A stretch of 64,000 bases of DNA from Nostoc sp. PCC 7524 (GCF_000316645.1 NC_019684.1:2571501-2635500), one strand, 5' to 3'. Positions 9,395 to 19,679 are shown, numbered from the stretch's first letter. Notes: generated by a model not told the origin, from the sequence alone. A program made the numbers and translations.

Positions 9395-11749
9395 TTAGAC
9401 AAACCTACTGGTAGAATTTTTACGGCGAATCCCAATTACACAAGGACGAGGAACACCCGTAGACTGACCATTTCCACCATCCGCAACCGGAATATTACTA
9501 GGCCAGCTACTACCACGGGATACAGTACGAGTTTGATTAAATGTAGTGCCATTCAAGTCCAGCATTTCAATGCTGCGGCTCAACATTGTACCGTCGTTAA
9601 TCGGACAATCTTCCCCTGGATGCTGCACAGAAATAATCAAAGTATCACCCAAAAAAGTGGGGCCTGTCATTTCACAACGAACTGGCCCATAAGCAAAGGG
9701 TATAACCTTGCCAGCATCAGCCCCACTAGTAGGGATGTAGAATAGCCAATTATTACCAAACACACCCGTAAAGTTGGAAACATTACCCGAAACACTGTGA
9801 TTAATGGTGGTTTGATTACCAGATGCACCAACATTAAAACCATTGTGGGTGCTGGTGGACATATCAGTTACACCCCAAACGTTACCTTGATTGTCAAAAG
9901 CCAAGTTATCAACGTTAGCAAAACCAGCACCGCCAATTGAACCAGCTTCCCCACCTTGAGCGAATTTTTGCCATGTAAAGGTTGTACCTGTACCATCAGC
10001 ACTACCTTCAATAATTTTGTATAGTCCCCCTGATTGTTGGGTGGCGTTGACATTACCGCTTAATTTGGCGACTTGGAAAATACGGGAGTCGGGATAACCA
10101 TCACTACCGGGTGCGCCGTCGGTATAGGCGATAAATACCTCTTTAGTAGTGGGGTGAACTTCGATGTCTTCAGGGCGAGCGGTGGGAGTTCCCCCAATTA
10201 GGTTAGCAGCTAGGAAGGCATCACACAGAATAGCGCCTTGAGTGGGGTAGAAATTCTGTAATGTCTTGTTTCGATAACCTGGGAGTTCATCGACTTCGTT
10301 GGTGGTATCACAGTTGAATGCGCCACCGTCTACACTTTGCCCTGCTATTCCATTACGTCTAGGTAAGGGTAAACGACCATTTCTTTGGGCTGAACCTAAA
10401 GCAGCAATTTCTACAGAAGCGAGTGTTGAGGGAGGAATGGGATTAGTAGAAGTAGTTAAGAGTAGTGGTATCCATTCCCCTGTGCCATCTGGGTTGTATC
10501 TGGCAACGTAGAGAGTACCACTTTCAAATAAAGCACTATTGGTTTTGCTGGTGATTGTGCTAACAGTGCCATTGCTGACAAATTTCCAGGTATGTCCACC
10601 CCGTCTGTCATCACCTAGATAAGCAATTAATCTTTTACCTGCTTCTACTCGTAGGGCGATGTTTTCGTGACGGTAACGACCTAACCAAGTGTGTTTTTTC
10701 GGACGAAAACCTGGGTCAGCTGGGTCAATTTCTACCATCCAGCCGTATTTTTCTCCAACTAAACCGAAGCTTGCGCCGGTGGTGCCTGAGGTGTAACCTG
10801 TCTGTGTGCCATCTGGTTTAACGGCTTCTGTTACACCCACAAAAAATTGGCTACTACCTTGGAAGTTTTCTTCCGCCGATAAGATAGTTCCCCAAGGTGT
10901 AGTACCACCAGAGCAGTTATAAGCAGTACCAATGATTCTGTTACCTAGTCCATCAGCACTGAGGTTAAATACTTGCGTAGCGGCTGGGCCAGTACCTTCT
11001 AAATAGTTTTGGTCACCTTGTTGATAGCTGCGGCCACCCCAAGCCGTGATACTCTGATATCCATCGTTTCTTTCACTGTTGATGTCTAACCCAGACAACC
11101 CATGAATACGGCGATTTTTGGCATCACTAACTACACGAAAACGTTTTTCGATGTTACGGCGAGAAATACGGATGACTGAACCGCCTAAGTTATATAAAAA
11201 TTCCCCGTCTGATTCTAAGTTTCTGGTAGTGGATAAGGGATATCCAGTTACCGATGTAAATGTAGTTGCTAGTGCTTGCACATCACTTGGTGTTTCGGGT
11301 GCTAAACCAGAAATGGGGAAACTCACATACTCATGATTTACCCACAAGTAACCTTCATCGGCAGTTCTACCAATGGGTATAAAGCCTGTATAGTCGCAGT
11401 TGTAGCCAACATATTCATCAGAGTTAGGAAATACTTTATCCCCCCAACCCACAATGACATAGCGATCATATTCTGGTGGTACGACAACATCATCAATCAC
11501 GCTGTAACTAGCTAACTTGACATCAGTGGATGCGTTTACGACTTGTCCCTGGGCAATTCCTGTAGGTAAAAAACTCTTAACCTGTTGGTAAATTGGCAGA
11601 GGATGAGGTAGACGCACTGGTGTAAATGTGAGTGTGGTTTGCGCTGAGGTTTGGCTAGAAAGACTATCTAAAATGGCATCTCCCACAACAGCAGCACCAG
11701 CACTACCAGCAAAAAATATTAAAATTTGTCTCCGGCTAAGTGTAGACAT
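9395..11749 (-). CDS. PhoX-like (DUF839) phosphatase, Tat-exported
   Basis: 784 residues. The N-terminus MSTLSRRQILIFFAGSAG is a twin-arginine signal, so the folded protein is exported. The body has features of the DUF839/PhoX family: GWGDKVFPN near residue 100, GYLWVNHEYVS, TPWGTILSAEENFQG, a heme-free Ca/Fe-type acidic core including EDIEVHPTTKEVFIAYTDG, and ISVQHPGEDCP near the C-terminus. PhoX enzymes are calcium-dependent alkaline phosphatases that release phosphate from organic esters outside the inner membrane. Some DUF839 members have no proven activity, so the family is firmer than the reaction. No Pho box was identified upstream. It stands as a single gene. Confidence 0.82.
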   Translation of the reverse strand: MSTLSRRQILIFFAGSAGAAVVGDAILDSLSSQTSAQTTLTFTPVRLPHPLPIYQQVKSFLPTGIAQGQVVNASTDVKLASYSVIDDVVVPPEYDRYVIVGWGDKVFPNSDEYVGYNCDYTGFIPIGRTADEGYLWVNHEYVSFPISGLAPETPSDVQALATTFTSVTGYPLSTTRNLESDGEFLYNLGGSVIRISRRNIEKRFRVVSDAKNRRIHGLSGLDINSERNDGYQSITAWGGRSYQQGDQNYLEGTGPAATQVFNLSADGLGNRIIGTAYNCSGGTTPWGTILSAEENFQGSSQFFVGVTEAVKPDGTQTGYTSGTTGASFGLVGEKYGWMVEIDPADPGFRPKKHTWLGRYRHENIALRVEAGKRLIAYLGDDRRGGHTWKFVSNGTVSTITSKTNSALFESGTLYVARYNPDGTGEWIPLLLTTSTNPIPPSTLASVEIAALGSAQRNGRLPLPRRNGIAGQSVDGGAFNCDTTNEVDELPGYRNKTLQNFYPTQGAILCDAFLAANLIGGTPTARPEDIEVHPTTKEVFIAYTDGAPGSDGYPDSRIFQVAKLSGNVNATQQSGGLYKIIEGSADGTGTTFTWQKFAQGGEAGSIGGAGFANVDNLAFDNQGNVWGVTDMSTSTHNGFNVGASGNQTTINHSVSGNVSNFTGVFGNNWLFYIPTSGADAGKVIPFAYGPVRCEMTGPTFLGDTLIISVQHPGEDCPINDGTMLSRSIEMLDLNGTTFNQTRTVSRGSSWPSNIPVADGGNGQSTGVPRPCVIGIRRKNSTSRFV

Positions 11750-12160
11750 GAAATTTTACTTTCCTTCCCTGGGTTACAAATTTGTTTGAGCGACTGCTCA
11801 CCGGTTTATGCAGTTAGAGGAGATAAATTGGCACGAGAAAATAACTAGCGATCGCTAGTGCTGTCATACTGAAATCTCATGCAAAATTTTTTCAGTCAAC
11901 CCCGTTACTGCATAAAGTTGCGAGTCAATGACCCAACCTTATATCTAGTCAGCTACTCAATATATTTATCTATCTAGTTAATCTCATTTAGTGAAGCAAC
12001 TAAAGATATGACCGCCTATATCTTAATTGTGTTTTTTCAAACTGTCACTATAGTAAATAATGCTTAAAATATGACTGTTATTAGCTGTCTACCAAAAAAA
12101 TAAAAAAGGAAAAGGTGTTAAACCTTTTCCCAGTGCCTATTTCCTAATCTTTAGTCCAGA
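11750..12160. other. Intergenic region with LCP-gene terminator
   Basis: 410 bases holding the presumed promoter of the PhoX-like gene on the minus strand and the terminator of the LCP gene at 12093-12130. It is AT-rich with no coding potential. Confidence 0.55.
12093..12130 (-). terminator. Rho-independent terminator of the LCP gene
   Basis: On the minus strand GGAAAAGGT pairs with ACCTTTTCC (nine base pairs, five-base loop) and is followed by TTTTTTATTTTTTTGG. It starts 30 bases past the stop codon of the LCP gene. Confidence 0.85.
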
Positions 12161-13570
12161 TTAAAAATTGCTAGTATCGAATAAGTCTTTCTTTTGCAAC
12201 CAATCTCGACCTACTTGGATACTGATATCTGAACTAAGACTCCCGGTACTTTCTACGCGTACTTCTCCGAAACCTAAAGTATTGCGAATGGATTCGGCAC
12301 TATTGCCATCCCCTTGTTGAGCAATAATATTAGTGACTTCTAACGGTTCAGACCAAGGTTTATATATGTAGATATTACGATATCCTGCACTTTCTAAAGT
12401 TCTAATCAAAGGACGGAGTTGAGAGCGATCGCTACCTGTGCTATCTTGGATTGCTACCTTTAAAGTGGCTGGATCGGTGGCTTGGTATTCAGAAAATAAT
12501 TCCAAACCAAATTGTTGCGACATTAGTTTGTTGATACCTCGTTGATTAGGTATCCAATAGCTGGCATTATACTCTCTTTGTTCGCTAAACCGACCAGGCA
12601 GCATAAACATTTGCATATTGGCGCGATTGGTTCGCACACCAAATCCTACCAGTGCCACCAGTTCCTCGACGGTTAAGTTAGTGTCAATATTGTCTTTAAC
12701 TACGTTGAGGATTTTCGGTAATTGAGCTACTGTTGCTGGGTTAAGAGTTTGGTCTATCAAAGCGCGAATTACCATTTGCTGGCGCTGAATCCGACCAATA
12801 TCACCCAATTCATCATGGCGAAAACGCAGTAACTGTAGTGCCTGATCGCCGTTGAGATGCTGCTTACCTGCTTTTAAATTAATATATAGATGTTGTGAGT
12901 CATCTTGATATTTCATATCTTTGGGAACAAAAACTGTCACTCCTCCCAAAGCATCGATCAGTTTAGCAACCCCTAAAACATTAATGCGGATGTAACGATC
13001 AATTCCGGCACCGCCTACGAGGTTACTAACAGTTTTGGCAGTTAAAGCTGGACCTCCCTCAACATTGGCAGCATTAATTTTTCTAATCCCATACCCTTCG
13101 ATTTCTGTGCGGGTATCTCTGGGGATAGAAAGCATGGCGATTTTCTTGCTTTCTGGGTCAAATTGCATCAAAAGCATGACATCAGCAAGACCATCAAAGG
13201 AATTTACCTGGGGTAGATATCCCAGATTTTGGGCTTCAGCAGGAGGATTGCGGACATCAGGCGGCAGTACACTCATGCCCATCACCAACAGATTCACGGG
13301 ACGAGTTAATTCTGAGAAACGTAAGCCGCTACCAGCGATGCGATCGCTATCAAAGACAGCTTCTTCTTGGGGACTCAGTTGGGCTTGCTGTAAAGGTGTG
13401 CTACTTAAAGACACCGCCAACAGCGCCCCTGCCGTTGCAGACACCATTGCAATCCCGCTCATACCTACCCAGAACCACAACCAACGTCCAGATTTAGAAT
13501 TGTGTTTGTTTCTGGAATTAGGAGCTTTTGCTGACTGGTTTCCTTCCGCCGAAGTTCTTTGACTGGTCAC
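12161..13570 (-). CDS. LytR-CpsA-Psr (LCP) family glycopolymer transferase
   Basis: About 469 residues: a short cytoplasmic tail, one membrane helix (WLWFWVGMSGIAMVSATAGALLA), then an exported LCP domain. Typical LCP signatures are NLLVMGMS, DVMLLMQFDPESKKIAMLSIPRDTR, KINAANVEGG, and LLRFRHDELGDIGRIQRQQ. A C-terminal LytR_C-type domain follows (VAIQDSTG... YRNIYIYKPW). LCP enzymes move lipid-linked glycopolymers to the cell wall, so it may serve exopolysaccharide or wall-polymer attachment. The start is uncertain: the frame opens at a TTG at 13621, but GAGGAAG sits just before a GTG at 13570 (VTSQRTS), which I prefer. Confidence 0.85.
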   Translation of the reverse strand: MTSQRTSAEGNQSAKAPNSRNKHNSKSGRWLWFWVGMSGIAMVSATAGALLAVSLSSTPLQQAQLSPQEEAVFDSDRIAGSGLRFSELTRPVNLLVMGMSVLPPDVRNPPAEAQNLGYLPQVNSFDGLADVMLLMQFDPESKKIAMLSIPRDTRTEIEGYGIRKINAANVEGGPALTAKTVSNLVGGAGIDRYIRINVLGVAKLIDALGGVTVFVPKDMKYQDDSQHLYINLKAGKQHLNGDQALQLLRFRHDELGDIGRIQRQQMVIRALIDQTLNPATVAQLPKILNVVKDNIDTNLTVEELVALVGFGVRTNRANMQMFMLPGRFSEQREYNASYWIPNQRGINKLMSQQFGLELFSEYQATDPATLKVAIQDSTGSDRSQLRPLIRTLESAGYRNIYIYKPWSEPLEVTNIIAQQGDGNSAESIRNTLGFGEVRVESTGSLSSDISIQVGRDWLQKKDLFDTSNF

Positions 13571-13897
13571 AGACTTCCTCACACTTAACTGATTAAATTC
13601 GGTAAATTTGCCAACTAACAATAAACAGATAAATCAACCCATAATAGCTAACTTTTAATAAACCATGCTGACCTTTGAATATTGTGTTAACCACAACACT
13701 TATAGCAGGATTTTTCCTAGTGTGTGGCAAATATAAAAATGTTTTCTTGAAGTATGACAACAATTCAGTCAGTTTGGCTAGATGTCAAGAGGAAATTATC
13801 TGTAAATTGTTAGTAATCAAGTAAAAATACTGCCTAACCTTACCTTGTACAGATTAATGGGGATTGGGAACTAAATGATTGTAAATTTCAGATGAAG

Positions 13898-14311
13898 TTA
13901 ATTGCCCAACAATCTATCTGCCAAGGTACTCAACCCTGGTAAGCGGTGAGATTTACCTCGGATGAGTCGCAAAATCAGCCAGATACTCACCAAAAAGTAA
14001 CCAGATGTACAAAAGGTATTCAAGATTAATAAGCGCAGGGCTAAAAAATCGGTAGTTGCTGCTCCAGTAGCTAACAAGAGATACCCCAATAACCAGGTAA
14101 ACGCCAGAGTAATAGACAGGCGGCTCACGGCTAGTTGTTCCCGGCTGCCTTGATGACGATAAATAGTCCAAAGGGATGGCAAACAACCAATAATGGGAAT
14201 CAAATATAAAACTAACTGGATTTTCCCAGTGGTTGAGTCTTTGCCCAGTGCCGATTCCCAGTCCCTAGTATCTATCGTAGGTAAATTTTGGCGCGATTCC
14301 CAATTTTCCAT
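13898..14311 (-). CDS. Small membrane protein, function unknown
   Basis: 137 residues with about 30 soluble N-terminal residues and three or four hydrophobic segments (VLYLIPIIGCLPSLWTIY, LSITLAFTWLLGYLLLATGA, YFLVSIWLILRLI). The basic tail suggests a cytoplasmic C-terminus. It is divergent from the AI-2E-type gene at 14422, with about 110 bases between the starts. I do not recognise the family. Confidence 0.7.
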   Translation of the reverse strand: MENWESRQNLPTIDTRDWESALGKDSTTGKIQLVLYLIPIIGCLPSLWTIYRHQGSREQLAVSRLSITLAFTWLLGYLLLATGAATTDFLALRLLILNTFCTSGYFLVSIWLILRLIRGKSHRLPGLSTLADRLLGN

Positions 14312-14421
14312 ATGATATTTGTTGAATCCTAAACTAGAGGGATGAATGACAGTGATGTAGTTAGAGATAATAAGCTATAGATTCAGAATTTTATTAAGTT
14401 CTATCCCGCAATCGGCTTAAG

Positions 14422-15603
14422 ATGCAGACACGCAAGCTATTCGACTGGTGGCAGACACTAACACCAATAGCGAGAATTGGGGCGATCGCTCTATTCGCCC
14501 CTTTACTGGTTCTCAATGGTTGGGCATTATCCGCAATTTTTGCTTACTTTCATTCTCTGATCGTTATTTTAGTTGGAGCCTCAGTTTTAGCATTTCTGCT
14601 CAACTATCCCGTTAGCTGGATGGAGCATCACGGCGCGAGACGAGAGCAGGTTGCTATTTTAGTCTTTTTACTGGCGTTATCGGTACTATTGGCTTTAGGT
14701 GTAACTCTGTTTCCCCTAGCTCTTACCCAGGCTCAACAATTGGTGGCTCGGATTCCAGAGTTAATTGACTCTGGACGCTCTCAGCTAATGATGTTGAACG
14801 AAAAAGCAGAAACTATGGGTTTACCCATTAACCTTGATGCTTTAGTAGTCCAAATTAACGATCGCGTCAAGGGACAGTTACAAGCGATCGCTGGGCAAGT
14901 TTTAAATCTCGCCGTGGTGACATTCACCAGCTTGCTAGATTTCCTGTTGACAATGGTTTTGACTTTTTATCTGTTGCAGCATGGGGGTGAACTCTGGGAA
15001 AGTTTAGTTGAATGGTTGCCTACAAGATTTCGTGATCCTTTTTCGCAAACAGTCCGTCTGAGTTTTCAAAATTTCTTTATCACCCAGCTGATTTTATCTA
15101 CCTGTATGGCTTCAGCCCTCATTCCCACCTTTCTCTGGCTGAAAGTGCCATTTGGGTTATTATTTGGTCTGACTATTGGCATTATGGCGCTCGTGCCATT
15201 TGGTGGTTCTGTAGGTATTGCTCTCACCACCTCGTTAGTAGCCTTGCAAGATTTTGGGATGGGGGTAAGAGTTTTAATCGCAGCTGTGATTGTGCAGCAA
15301 ATTCTAGAAAACTTAATTGCACCCCGAATTTTGGGTAGTTTTACTGGCTTAAACCCGGTTTGGATTTTAATATCAGTGTTGACAGGAGCTAGAATTGGCG
15401 GACTTTTGGGGGTGATTGTAGCTGTACCCACGGCTGTAATTATTAAGACTGCTCTAACGGCGTTGCGTCCTAAAGTGTTAACCAGTGAATCAGAGGAAAC
15501 CGTCAGCAAAATAGAGATGGCTGTATCACCTCCACCAGAAGATTCTCCTAAAAAGGAGACAAAAAACCCCCTGAGTGTTTCCGAACAGCCCACTTTACCA
15601 TGA
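14422..15603 (+). CDS. AI-2E/PerM family (UPF0118) permease
   Basis: 393 residues with about eight membrane helices in the usual layout: two N-terminal helices, a soluble periplasmic-like stretch at about residues 100-165, then a C-terminal block ending with the family motif GLNPVWILISVLTGARIGGLLG followed by VAVPTAVIIK. The hydrophilic tail (SESEETVSK... PPPEDSPKKE) is disordered. Members export AI-2 or other small molecules or exchange ions, and the substrate cannot be read from sequence. ATG start at 14422; single gene, followed by repeat-rich DNA. Confidence 0.87.
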   Translation: MQTRKLFDWWQTLTPIARIGAIALFAPLLVLNGWALSAIFAYFHSLIVILVGASVLAFLLNYPVSWMEHHGARREQVAILVFLLALSVLLALGVTLFPLALTQAQQLVARIPELIDSGRSQLMMLNEKAETMGLPINLDALVVQINDRVKGQLQAIAGQVLNLAVVTFTSLLDFLLTMVLTFYLLQHGGELWESLVEWLPTRFRDPFSQTVRLSFQNFFITQLILSTCMASALIPTFLWLKVPFGLLFGLTIGIMALVPFGGSVGIALTTSLVALQDFGMGVRVLIAAVIVQQILENLIAPRILGSFTGLNPVWILISVLTGARIGGLLGVIVAVPTAVIIKTALTALRPKVLTSESEETVSKIEMAVSPPPEDSPKKETKNPLSVSEQPTLP

Positions 15604-15678
15604 GGTCTTGAGGGTAAACAAGGAAAGCAAGGGTGCTTTAGTCAGATCAGGTACTTCCAGATCAGAAATATCCCAACT

Positions 15679-15743
15679 GTAGGGTGCGTCAGTATGAATA
15701 ATTCCTTGGTAAAGCTAGGTTTTCTCGCACTGACGCACCCTAC
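15679..15743. mobile_element. MITE-like palindromic element, copy B
   Basis: 65 bp from GTAGGGTGCGTCAGT to ACTGACGCACCCTAC, nearly perfect 15-base inverted ends apart from one position (TATG against GCAC inward of them). The interior reads gaataattccttggtaaagc. Copy C carries the same interior in the opposite orientation. Confidence 0.85.
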
Positions 15744-15808
15744 TAAGTAAGTCGGTGGGAAAAAACACAACTATGTTAAGAAAAATAAACTAGGCTCAAA
15801 CCCTCTTC

Positions 15809-15839
15809 CCTCCTGCCTCCTGCCTCCTGCCTCCTGCCT
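15809..15839. repeat. Tandem heptamer array (cctcctg)
   Basis: About four copies of the heptamer cctcctg. Short tandemly repeated heptamers are characteristic of heterocyst-forming cyanobacteria. Confidence 0.8.
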
Positions 15840-15907
15840 TGCCATAGCGATAATTTTTAACACTGAGCTACTTAACTAAACGCCATGCTACCGCTAACAC
15901 GACTCAC

Positions 15908-17236
15908 CTACTGTGGATCATTAATTGCACCCATGAATAAGATGCTACGTGTTTGATTGTCGCGAATTGCACAGAAGAAGGGACGGTTAACAATCATTCT
16001 GAATGGTTCTTGTGGCTGTCTTATGGATGTGGCAACTATGCCTACAGATGTAGCTGCACTAGCTTCTGTACCTTCTTCGTTCACTTCCACAAAAGTTTTA
16101 TGTCTCACCTGGCTGATAGCCAGATTTTTTCCCATAGCAGAAAAGTCTGCTTTGTTCGTAAACGCCTCTCCCATGCCTAAAGCCTTGAGTGCATCATTAA
16201 GTGTAATGTCGTACTCTGTCTGAAAGCGGGGTAACTGAATAAATCCTTCTCGCTGGCGAAACTGAGACATCCATTTTCCCCAGTTCTCAGTATTTAAGTT
16301 TTGCGTCAAGGCTTTCAGGTTAGTGTTCTCCTTGGGTAAGAAAATATATAAACTCACCCGCCCGTCTTGGCCATAAGGTAAACTTACAGCCTGAAATTGT
16401 TCTGTTTCATGGTATTTATAATCACCCGTTTGTGACATCATAGGGTGCTGTTTCTGCTGGCTTGATGAGGTATAAAAGGGTTTGGGAGTTGTTTGGCTTT
16501 GATCAAATTTCTGGCTCCATTTCCCTTGAAAGTAGATGGCATTGATCAAAAATAGCGCCTGATTAGGTTCAATTTTGTCAACAATCTGATCTATTTTGCC
16601 CTTGGTATTATCTTTTACCCAGTTATTAATGGTATTAGGAGCAGCAGCATCCTGAAAGTCTAAGGTTGTTACCTTTGCTTGATAAAAATCTCTGGTTCTC
16701 TGGATAAACTCAGGACGTAGACTAGCACTTTGATTTGCCCATAACGAGTTGGCAATCTGCAATTGCACATCTGCACCAGGATTTTCTAGTAACTTGTTTA
16801 ATGAGGCGGAAGCAGAGTTAAGTTCTGGTAGACTGATACCCTGTAACTCCAGAGTTTTAGCCATTGCTTGTTGTGTAGAGCCGCTAGCGCCATTGTAGGT
16901 CATAGCTAGAGCGATCGCGACACTTGTCGGTGAAACAAAGATATTTTTGGCATTACCGTCTTGATTCAATATTTCTGCAAACAGTTTAAAGCCGAATTTA
17001 TTGTTAGCATCGACAATTTTTGTATCTTCAATTACTGTTTTTTTTTGCAATGGAGACTCTGTTGGAGATAGTTGGGATTGGGCAAGCGCACTTGTATTAT
17101 TATTAACTTGGGAACAACCCAAAACGCCCAACAAAACAACGCTAGCTGCTGCTAGAACATAACGTCTTCCCAAGCTAACAGCGTAACGTCTTTGGATGAA
17201 ATTTCCTTTCACACCGTTGAATTTCAGCCGATTCAT
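15908..17236 (-). CDS. Serpin (serine protease inhibitor), probable lipoprotein
   Basis: 442 residues. An N-terminal basic stretch and hydrophobic segment end in a lipobox (VLLGVLGC, Cys at about 41), so it is probably lipid-anchored at the cell envelope. The serpin fold is clear: NIFVSPTSVAIALAMTYNGASGST, LFLINAIYFQGKWSQKF, and the C-terminal FFCAIRDNQTRSILFMGAIND. The reactive-loop hinge EEGTEASAAT carries the small residues needed for inhibitory loop insertion. Counting from P17 gives P1 at or near the Thr-Ser of VATSIR, with a nearby Arg as an alternative. Inhibitory activity is therefore likely; the target protease is unknown. The gene stands alone. Confidence 0.92.
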   Translation of the reverse strand: MNRLKFNGVKGNFIQRRYAVSLGRRYVLAAASVVLLGVLGCSQVNNNTSALAQSQLSPTESPLQKKTVIEDTKIVDANNKFGFKLFAEILNQDGNAKNIFVSPTSVAIALAMTYNGASGSTQQAMAKTLELQGISLPELNSASASLNKLLENPGADVQLQIANSLWANQSASLRPEFIQRTRDFYQAKVTTLDFQDAAAPNTINNWVKDNTKGKIDQIVDKIEPNQALFLINAIYFQGKWSQKFDQSQTTPKPFYTSSSQQKQHPMMSQTGDYKYHETEQFQAVSLPYGQDGRVSLYIFLPKENTNLKALTQNLNTENWGKWMSQFRQREGFIQLPRFQTEYDITLNDALKALGMGEAFTNKADFSAMGKNLAISQVRHKTFVEVNEEGTEASAATSVGIVATSIRQPQEPFRMIVNRPFFCAIRDNQTRSILFMGAINDPQ

Positions 17237-17786
17237 TATACTACCTCGCGTGCCAAAGTTTTTATCTGTCTACCAAACTTGACGTTGATGCTGTCTTCAT
17301 TACTAAATATTGCATTAGCAGCAACTCCAACCCTCGGCGGTTACAGTTTTGGTAACAGTAGTTTTGAGCAAAGAAGTAAAAGGCACTTTTCTCGACTTCT
17401 TAAAGACAATTGACTCAAAAAATCGTAGTTTTTACTACATAAAAATAAAATTTAATATCTGAACTGGCTGGCGGAGGAAAGCAATAGGTTAGTAGGGTGC
17501 GTCAGTACGATAAAACCTAGCTATACCAAGAAGTTATTCATACTGACGCACCCTACTTTTTAAATATTTTTTATCTGGAAGTCGCCAACTGACTGGCTGA
17601 GGAAAGCAACAAGCAATCTTCCATATCTCCAATCTTCTGGTTTTATTCCCAGAGAGGGATTATCAAGTAACCCCAAAGGAGGGTTAATTGTATAATTATC
17701 AAAAAAAATTTTGATGCTCTTTAATCAAGCTTCAATGCTAGGGTTGATTTGATTAAATTCACGTATTGCCCAACAAAGATGGCTAT
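17237..17786. other. Intergenic region between divergent serpin and kinase genes
   Basis: 550 bases holding the two divergent promoters and MITE-like copy C. A short hairpin (AACCC...GGGTT near 17672) lies just before tataat at 17691, which may be part of the kinase promoter. No gene is seen. Confidence 0.5.
17492..17556. mobile_element. MITE-like palindromic element, copy C
   Basis: 65 bp from GTAGGGTGCGTCAGTA to TACTGACGCACCCTAC, with inverted ends perfect over 16 bases. The interior (aaaacctagctataccaaga) is the reverse complement of copies B and D, so the element has inserted in both orientations. Confidence 0.88.
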
Positions 17787-19679
17787 ATGGACAAAAATCC
17801 AATCAGAGTTTTATTAGTTGATGACGACGAAAATGACTACATTTTAACTCGTGATTGGTTTCAGGAATTTCAGGTGGCTGGGTGCGAGTTGGAATGGTTG
17901 GATAATTATCAAGCGGCTAAAGCTGCGATCGCTCTGCGCCAACATGATGTATATCTTGTAGATTACCGTCTGGGGCTAGATAGTGGATTAGAATTATTAC
18001 GCGAAGCAATTGCTAACGGCTGTACTGCTCCCTTTATTTTGCTTACAGGGCAAGGTGACAGAGAAATAGATCTAGAAGCAATGAAAGCAGGTGCAGCCGA
18101 TTATCTGGAAAAAAGACAATTGAATGCACTGTTACTAGAGCGTTCTATTCGTTACGCCATTGAACGCAAACACACCGAACAACAAATCCGCGAACAAGCT
18201 GCTTTACTCGACACTACTAATGATGCGATTTTTGTCAAGGATTTAAACGAGAAAATTTTATTCTGGAATCAGGCAGCAGAGTCACTGTATGGTTGGACAA
18301 AAGAAGTAGCTATTGGCAATCACACACAGAATCTCTGGCAGGAGAAGAACTTGCCCCTGTTACAAATAGCACAATCAGAATTGATGCAAAATGGGTCTTG
18401 GATGGGAGAATTACTACAAAAAACTGCATCAGGCAAAGATATTATTGTACAAAGTCGCTGGACATTAGTACGTGATTTCCGCAGCCAAACTCAATCAATT
18501 CTTGTTGTCAATACAGAAATTACGCAAAAAAAGCAACTAGAAGCGCAATTTCTCCGCGCTCAACGTTTAGAGAGCATTGGTACACTAGCCAGTGGGATTG
18601 CTCATGATCTCAACAATGTTTTAGCTCCCATTTTAATGACAGCCCAATTATTAGAATCTCAAATTCAAGAGGAGCGATCGCGGCGACTTCTGCCTATATT
18701 AATTAATAACTCTAAACGTGGTGCAAATTTAATTAAACAAGTGCTTTCCTTTACCCGTGGTTTGGAGGGTGAGCGTACCCTATTGCAATTAAGGCACTTA
18801 ATCACAGAAATTCAGCAAATTATTCAAGAAACATTTCCCAAATCAATAGCAGTTGTTACCCAAATCCCCCAACAACTTTGGACTGTATCTGGCGATGCGA
18901 CTCAACTGCATCAAGTATTGATGAATTTGTGTGTCAATGCCCGTGATGCCATGCCTAATGGCGGCACTTTAAAAATTGCTGCTGCAAATCTCTTGATTGA
19001 TGAAAACTATACTAGGATGAATCTAGATGCCCAAGTTGGCCCCTATGTTGTAGTCACAGTTAGTGATACGGGAACTGGTATTAGTGCAGATATTTTAGAC
19101 AGAATATTTGAGCCATTTTTTACAACTAAAGAACTAGGTGAAGGTACAGGATTGGGACTTGCAACTGTGTTGGGCATTGTTAAAAGTCATGGTGGTTTTC
19201 TGAATGTCTCAACGGAAGAAGGTAAAGGCAGTGAATTTAAGGTATATGTACCCGCACAAGACTCTCAGGAAATCGTAGAAGAAGTAGAAAATATAATACC
19301 TGTTGGTAACGGCGAATTAATTTTAGTTGTAGATGACGAAGCTGCAATTCGAGATATTACTAAAACCTCTTTAGAAAGCCATAACTACAGAGCGATTACA
19401 GCCAGTGATGGAATTGAAGCTATAGCTTTGTATGCAGAACATCAAGACAAAATATCGCTGGTTTTGACAGATATGGTGATGCCGTCAATGGATGGCCTAA
19501 CAACCATCCGCACATTAAAAAAAATTAATCCCCACGTTAAAATTATTGCCGTGAGTGGACTGGTTACTAACGATAAAGTGAATGCAGTGTATAAAATGGG
19601 TATTCAAGCCTTTCTAGCCAAGCCTTATACAGCCAGCCAATTATTGCAAACCATTAGTACAGTTAAACGTGGGAATTAG
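17787..19679 (+). CDS. Hybrid histidine kinase (REC-PAS-HisKA-HATPase-REC)
   Basis: 630 residues. Order: receiver domain ([11 protein letters not shown], phospho-acceptor Asp in VYLVDYRLG), PAS domain at about residues 145-245 ([23 protein letters not shown]), HisKA with phospho-His273 in SGIAHDLNN, an ATPase domain with N box [12 protein letters not shown]1 DTGTGIS and G2 GEGTGLGLA, and a C-terminal receiver (VVDDE, Asp in VLTDMVMP). No membrane segment, so a soluble phosphorelay protein; the signal is unknown. The frame opens at a TTG at 17766; I prefer the ATG seven codons later. The next gene begins beyond a heptamer array and may be co-transcribed. Confidence 0.9.
   Translation: MDKNPIRVLLVDDDENDYILTRDWFQEFQVAGCELEWLDNYQAAKAAIALRQHDVYLVDYRLGLDSGLELLREAIANGCTAPFILLTGQGDREIDLEAMKAGAADYLEKRQLNALLLERSIRYAIERKHTEQQIREQAALLDTTNDAIFVKDLNEKILFWNQAAESLYGWTKEVAIGNHTQNLWQEKNLPLLQIAQSELMQNGSWMGELLQKTASGKDIIVQSRWTLVRDFRSQTQSILVVNTEITQKKQLEAQFLRAQRLESIGTLASGIAHDLNNVLAPILMTAQLLESQIQEERSRRLLPILINNSKRGANLIKQVLSFTRGLEGERTLLQLRHLITEIQQIIQETFPKSIAVVTQIPQQLWTVSGDATQLHQVLMNLCVNARDAMPNGGTLKIAAANLLIDENYTRMNLDAQVGPYVVVTVSDTGTGISADILDRIFEPFFTTKELGEGTGLGLATVLGIVKSHGGFLNVSTEEGKGSEFKVYVPAQDSQEIVEEVENIIPVGNGELILVVDDEAAIRDITKTSLESHNYRAITASDGIEAIALYAEHQDKISLVLTDMVMPSMDGLTTIRTLKKINPHVKIIAVSGLVTNDKVNAVYKMGIQAFLAKPYTASQLLQTISTVKRGN

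Larger units (their letters stand above)
15604..15907. other. Intergenic region rich in repeats
   Basis: Convergent intergenic region between the permease and serpin genes. It contains MITE-like copy B and a tandem heptamer array; no gene is seen. Confidence 0.6.

Noticed and set aside
17192..17413. 73-codon open frame upstream of the kinase gene
   Set aside because: It overlaps the serpin start on the other strand and has no protein-like features.
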